DNA from: Photobacterium swingsii
GTDB taxonomy: Bacteria > Pseudomonadota > Gammaproteobacteria > Enterobacterales > Vibrionaceae
Reading direction: 5' to 3'
Assembly: GCF_024346715.1 (NCBI RefSeq)
Contig: NZ_AP024852.1
Span: forward strand, 3,100,001 to 3,164,000
Length of the DNA stretch: 64,000 bases
Part shown: piece by piece, positions 61,854 to 64,000 of the stretch
Numbering within the stretch: the stretch's first letter is position 1
How the letters are laid out: the number at the start of each line of letters is the position of its first letter
Translations under genes and position numbers: made by a program
The notes under the pieces: generated by a model
The model's input: only the letters and a program-made list of their open reading frames with translations
The model's database searches: none
What the model was told of the DNA's origin: nothing

Positions 61854-61887
61854 AAAAAACCCGTACAGCGCTATGCTCTACGGGTTT
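61854..61887 (-). terminator. Terminator after dsbC
   Basis: Stem AAACCCGTA / TACGGGTTT (61857-61865 with 61879-61887) is followed on the minus strand by further T residues. It lies 26 nt after the dsbC stop. Confidence 0.85.
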
Positions 61888-61912
61888 CTATAATCTTAAC
61901 GCCTGATAATAG

Positions 61913-62641
61913 TTAGCTTTTCGCTTTGCTATCTAGCATTTTACGCAGCATAGGTGCGGGTTGGTAGCCAGGGATCAAAGTGCCATCCGCAAGCACCAAA
62001 GCTGGTGTGCCAGACACGCCCATCGCTTGACCTAATTCAAATTGCTTCATCACAATATCGTTACGTGGCTTCACACCATCCATATTGAAAGTGCCATTCT
62101 TAGCATCATTCATTGCTTGCGCAGGATCTTTTGCCCCCCAAATAGCCCCCATTTCATCGAGGTTACGTGAACGTTCACCACCACGAGGGAAGGCAAGGTA
62201 GCGAATAGTAATGCCCGCATCATTATAGGCAGGGATCTCACTGTGCAATTTACGGCAGTAACCACAGCTGGTATCAGTAAAGACAGTAACTACATACTTC
62301 TCATCTTTAGCTGGATAAACGATCATTTCGTCTTCCATACCCTGCAGCTTATCTTTATTGATTTTCGCCATTTTTTGCTCGGTAAGGTTCACCGGCTGAG
62401 CACCTGTATTTTGGTATAAGTGGCCTGCAATGAAATATTCGCCATTGTCAGACACGTACACAATGCCACGCTCTGTTAGCGCTTCATTCATTCCTGGTAC
62501 AGGTGAAGGAGAAATCGATGTAGGTGCAAGACCTAGCGCACTCAACTTCGATTCAATAGCGGCATTATCAGGTTTTGCCGAAACTGAAAACGCAGTCAAA
62601 GCGACAGCAGTGGCAAGCAGAGTACGACCAAAAAAGTGCAT
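61913..62641 (-). CDS. dsbC: Thiol:disulfide isomerase DsbC
   Basis: Periplasmic disulfide isomerase, reduced by DsbD. The 242 residues begin with a signal peptide (MHFFGRTLLATAVALTAFSV, cleaved after SA before KPDNA). The N-terminal dimerisation domain follows, then the thioredoxin-fold active site CGYC (126-129, in FTDTSCGYCRKLHSEI). The cis-proline region is SGTPALVLADGTLIPGYQP. It lies between xerD and recJ. Confidence 0.97.
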   Translation of the reverse strand: MHFFGRTLLATAVALTAFSVSAKPDNAAIESKLSALGLAPTSISPSPVPGMNEALTERGIVYVSDNGEYFIAGHLYQNTGAQPVNLTEQKMAKINKDKLQGMEDEMIVYPAKDEKYVVTVFTDTSCGYCRKLHSEIPAYNDAGITIRYLAFPRGGERSRNLDEMGAIWGAKDPAQAMNDAKNGTFNMDGVKPRNDIVMKQFELGQAMGVSGTPALVLADGTLIPGYQPAPMLRKMLDSKAKS

Positions 62642-62896
62642 TCGATTCTTTCCTTTTACGTCTAAAAAGCGGAATGTCCGCAGAAAATAGTGATGCGATC
62701 ACTACCCACTACAAGAACAGACCTGTATGAGTACAAAAAACTTTCAAAGTTCCTTTCTTACAGGCTTGTTCTATTCTTATCGCTAAAACTCAAAGCAATA
62801 AAGCGTAGTGCGTTTATTTATTCGATGGGCAGCATAAAGCAACCGCACTAATACGCAACAGATCATACTTCCAGTTTGCGAACATATCCGCAATGT

Positions 62897-63793
62897 TTAC
62901 GCTCGTGGGTGATGCGTTTGATGAAGTTGCTTCAAGCGCTCTGTTGCAACATGAGTATAGATCTGTGTGGTCGAGAGATCACTATGACCCAATAGCATTT
63001 GTACTACACGTAAATCGGCCCCGTAGTTCAATAGATGTGTGGCAAAGGCGTGACGCATCACGTGCGGTGATAATTTTTCCGTATCAATTCCCGCCAATAC
63101 CGCATAGTGCTTAATGCGGTGCCAAAATGTTTGGCGTGTCATCTGCTTGGCTCGGCGGCTGGGGAATACCACATCCGAGCTTTTTTCACCTAAAAGCTGC
63201 GGCCGTCCTGTTTCGATAAACTGCTCAATCCAATCGATGGCATTTTCTCCCATCGGTACTAACCGTTCTTTCTCACCTTTACCGATAACGCGTACTACAC
63301 CTTGGCGCAAGCTGACGTTTTCCATGGTCAAGCTCACCAGTTCGGTTACACGCAGGCCAGTCGCATACAAGAGCTCCAACATGGCTTTATCACGCAGTTC
63401 GAGCGGATCATTGGGATCTGGGGCATCCAATAACGCATCCACTTCCGCTTCGCTGATATCTTTCGGTAAACGTTTCGGTAACCGAGGACTTGCAAGCATC
63501 GCACTGGGATCATCAGGACGCATTTTTTCTCGGTTCAAATATTGGAACAAACGACGAATTGCAGAAGCCATTCTTGCACGAGAAGTTTGCTTATAATCGG
63601 CATCAAATAACCACTGCTGGTATTGGTGTAAATCATCTTCTGATACTGTCAGAACCGTTAATCCGTTATCGGCCAGCCAGTGCTGTAATTTCAATAAGTC
63701 ATTGCGGTATGACATTAGGGTATTTTCCGATAGCCCTCTTTCCATCCACATTGCATCGAGAAAGCGCTCGATACTGATTTCATCGTTTTCCAC
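62897..63793 (-). CDS. xerD: Site-specific tyrosine recombinase XerD
   Basis: With XerC, resolves chromosome dimers at dif. The 298 residues match the family exactly. It has an N-terminal SAM-like domain (FLDAMWMERGLSENTLMSYR) and the catalytic Arg in ATGLRVTELVSLT. HxxR is HVMRHAFATHLLNYGADL, and the second His and nucleophile Tyr are in LLGHSDLSTTQIYTHVATE. The start is GTG at 63793 with GAGG upstream. The ending QTHHPRA is family-like. It heads the xerD-dsbC-recJ series. Confidence 0.98.
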   Translation of the reverse strand: MENDEISIERFLDAMWMERGLSENTLMSYRNDLLKLQHWLADNGLTVLTVSEDDLHQYQQWLFDADYKQTSRARMASAIRRLFQYLNREKMRPDDPSAMLASPRLPKRLPKDISEAEVDALLDAPDPNDPLELRDKAMLELLYATGLRVTELVSLTMENVSLRQGVVRVIGKGEKERLVPMGENAIDWIEQFIETGRPQLLGEKSSDVVFPSRRAKQMTRQTFWHRIKHYAVLAGIDTEKLSPHVMRHAFATHLLNYGADLRVVQMLLGHSDLSTTQIYTHVATERLKQLHQTHHPRA

Positions 63794-64000
63794 TACAACC
63801 TCGGACCTTTAATTAATAGGTATCAGCCCTAGACATAAGTCCTAGGTATAAACTCAACGCTCACCTACTGGGTATAAATACAGTAGTTTTAGCTATAGTA
63901 GTCTATTTATCGCAAAAAAGTCACCTTTGTATTGCGCTCAATACCAGCAAACCATAGAGGATTAATTACAACACAGGTACACTCTCGCTATTCCATACCG

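Noticed and set aside
62642..62896. Possible extra small gene between xerD and dsbC
   Set aside because: The AT-rich gap has no ORF with a ribosome-binding site and no recognisable structure.

Overview
The window is a chromosomal housekeeping segment from a member of the Vibrionaceae, most likely Photobacterium. The main evidence is gene order. The minus-strand series ftsH-folP-glmM-secG-tRNA-Leu(GAG)-tRNA-fMet-rimP-nusA-infB-rbfA-truB-rpsO-pnp is the gammaproteobacterial arrangement. The neighbouring sets greA/OmpU-type porin/dacB, nhaA/nhaR/hlyU/rpsT/murJ, rppH-ptsP-lgt-thyA-nptA and vpsR-lysS-prfB-recJ-dsbC-xerD match the order I recall from Vibrio chromosome I. HlyU, VpsR, NptA and the OmpU/OmpL-type porin are Vibrionaceae markers. 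The DNA is moderately AT-rich.

Layout. 1-8.5 kb holds the translation and transcription block from pnp (cut by the window edge) back to secG, with two tRNAs. 8.7-13.0 kb holds glmM, folP and ftsH. 13.04-13.67 kb is a heavily decayed rlmE in its normal place between ftsH and yhbY. 13.8-17.8 kb holds yhbY, greA, a ToxR-type porin and dacB. 17.9-19.1 kb holds a CBS-less MgtE magnesium transporter with a structured leader that encodes a 17-residue acidic, proline-containing peptide. 19.3-25.0 kb holds carB, carA and dapB, and 25.2-29.5 kb an RND efflux pair. 29.6-37.1 kb holds ispH, fkpB, lspA, ileS, ribF and murJ. 37.3-42.1 kb holds rpsT, hlyU, nhaR, a small exported protein, nhaA and nptA. 42.3-47.8 kb holds thyA, lgt, a TSUP permease, ptsP and rppH. 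A 745-bp gap rich in DnaA-box-like 9-mers precedes mutH. 49.2-53.0 kb is more variable: a DUF6482 protein, tas, a DUF1127-type protein with a candidate 22-codon leader ORF, and a LysR/PACE efflux pair. 53.1-63.8 kb holds vpsR, a dicarboxylate/amino-acid symporter, a lipoprotein, lysS, prfB (programmed +1 frameshift), recJ, dsbC and xerD.

How the genes work together. Most genes serve translation (rpsO, rpsT, IF2, RF2, IleRS, LysRS, fMet tRNA, RbfA, RimP, TruB), RNA turnover (PNPase, RppH), envelope biogenesis (GlmM, MurJ, Lgt, LspA, SecG, DacB, DsbC) and ion or phosphate homeostasis (NhaA, NptA, MgtE). I see no CRISPR array, prophage, insertion sequence or integron.

The signals most worth follow-up are the MgtL-like leader peptide upstream of mgtE, the dead rlmE in a conserved operon, the DnaA-box cluster upstream of mutH, the ToxR-type decamer repeat upstream of the porin, and the small ORF with a perfect ribosome-binding site upstream of the DUF1127-type gene. 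Everything here was read by eye; homology calls rest on remembered family sequences, with no database search.
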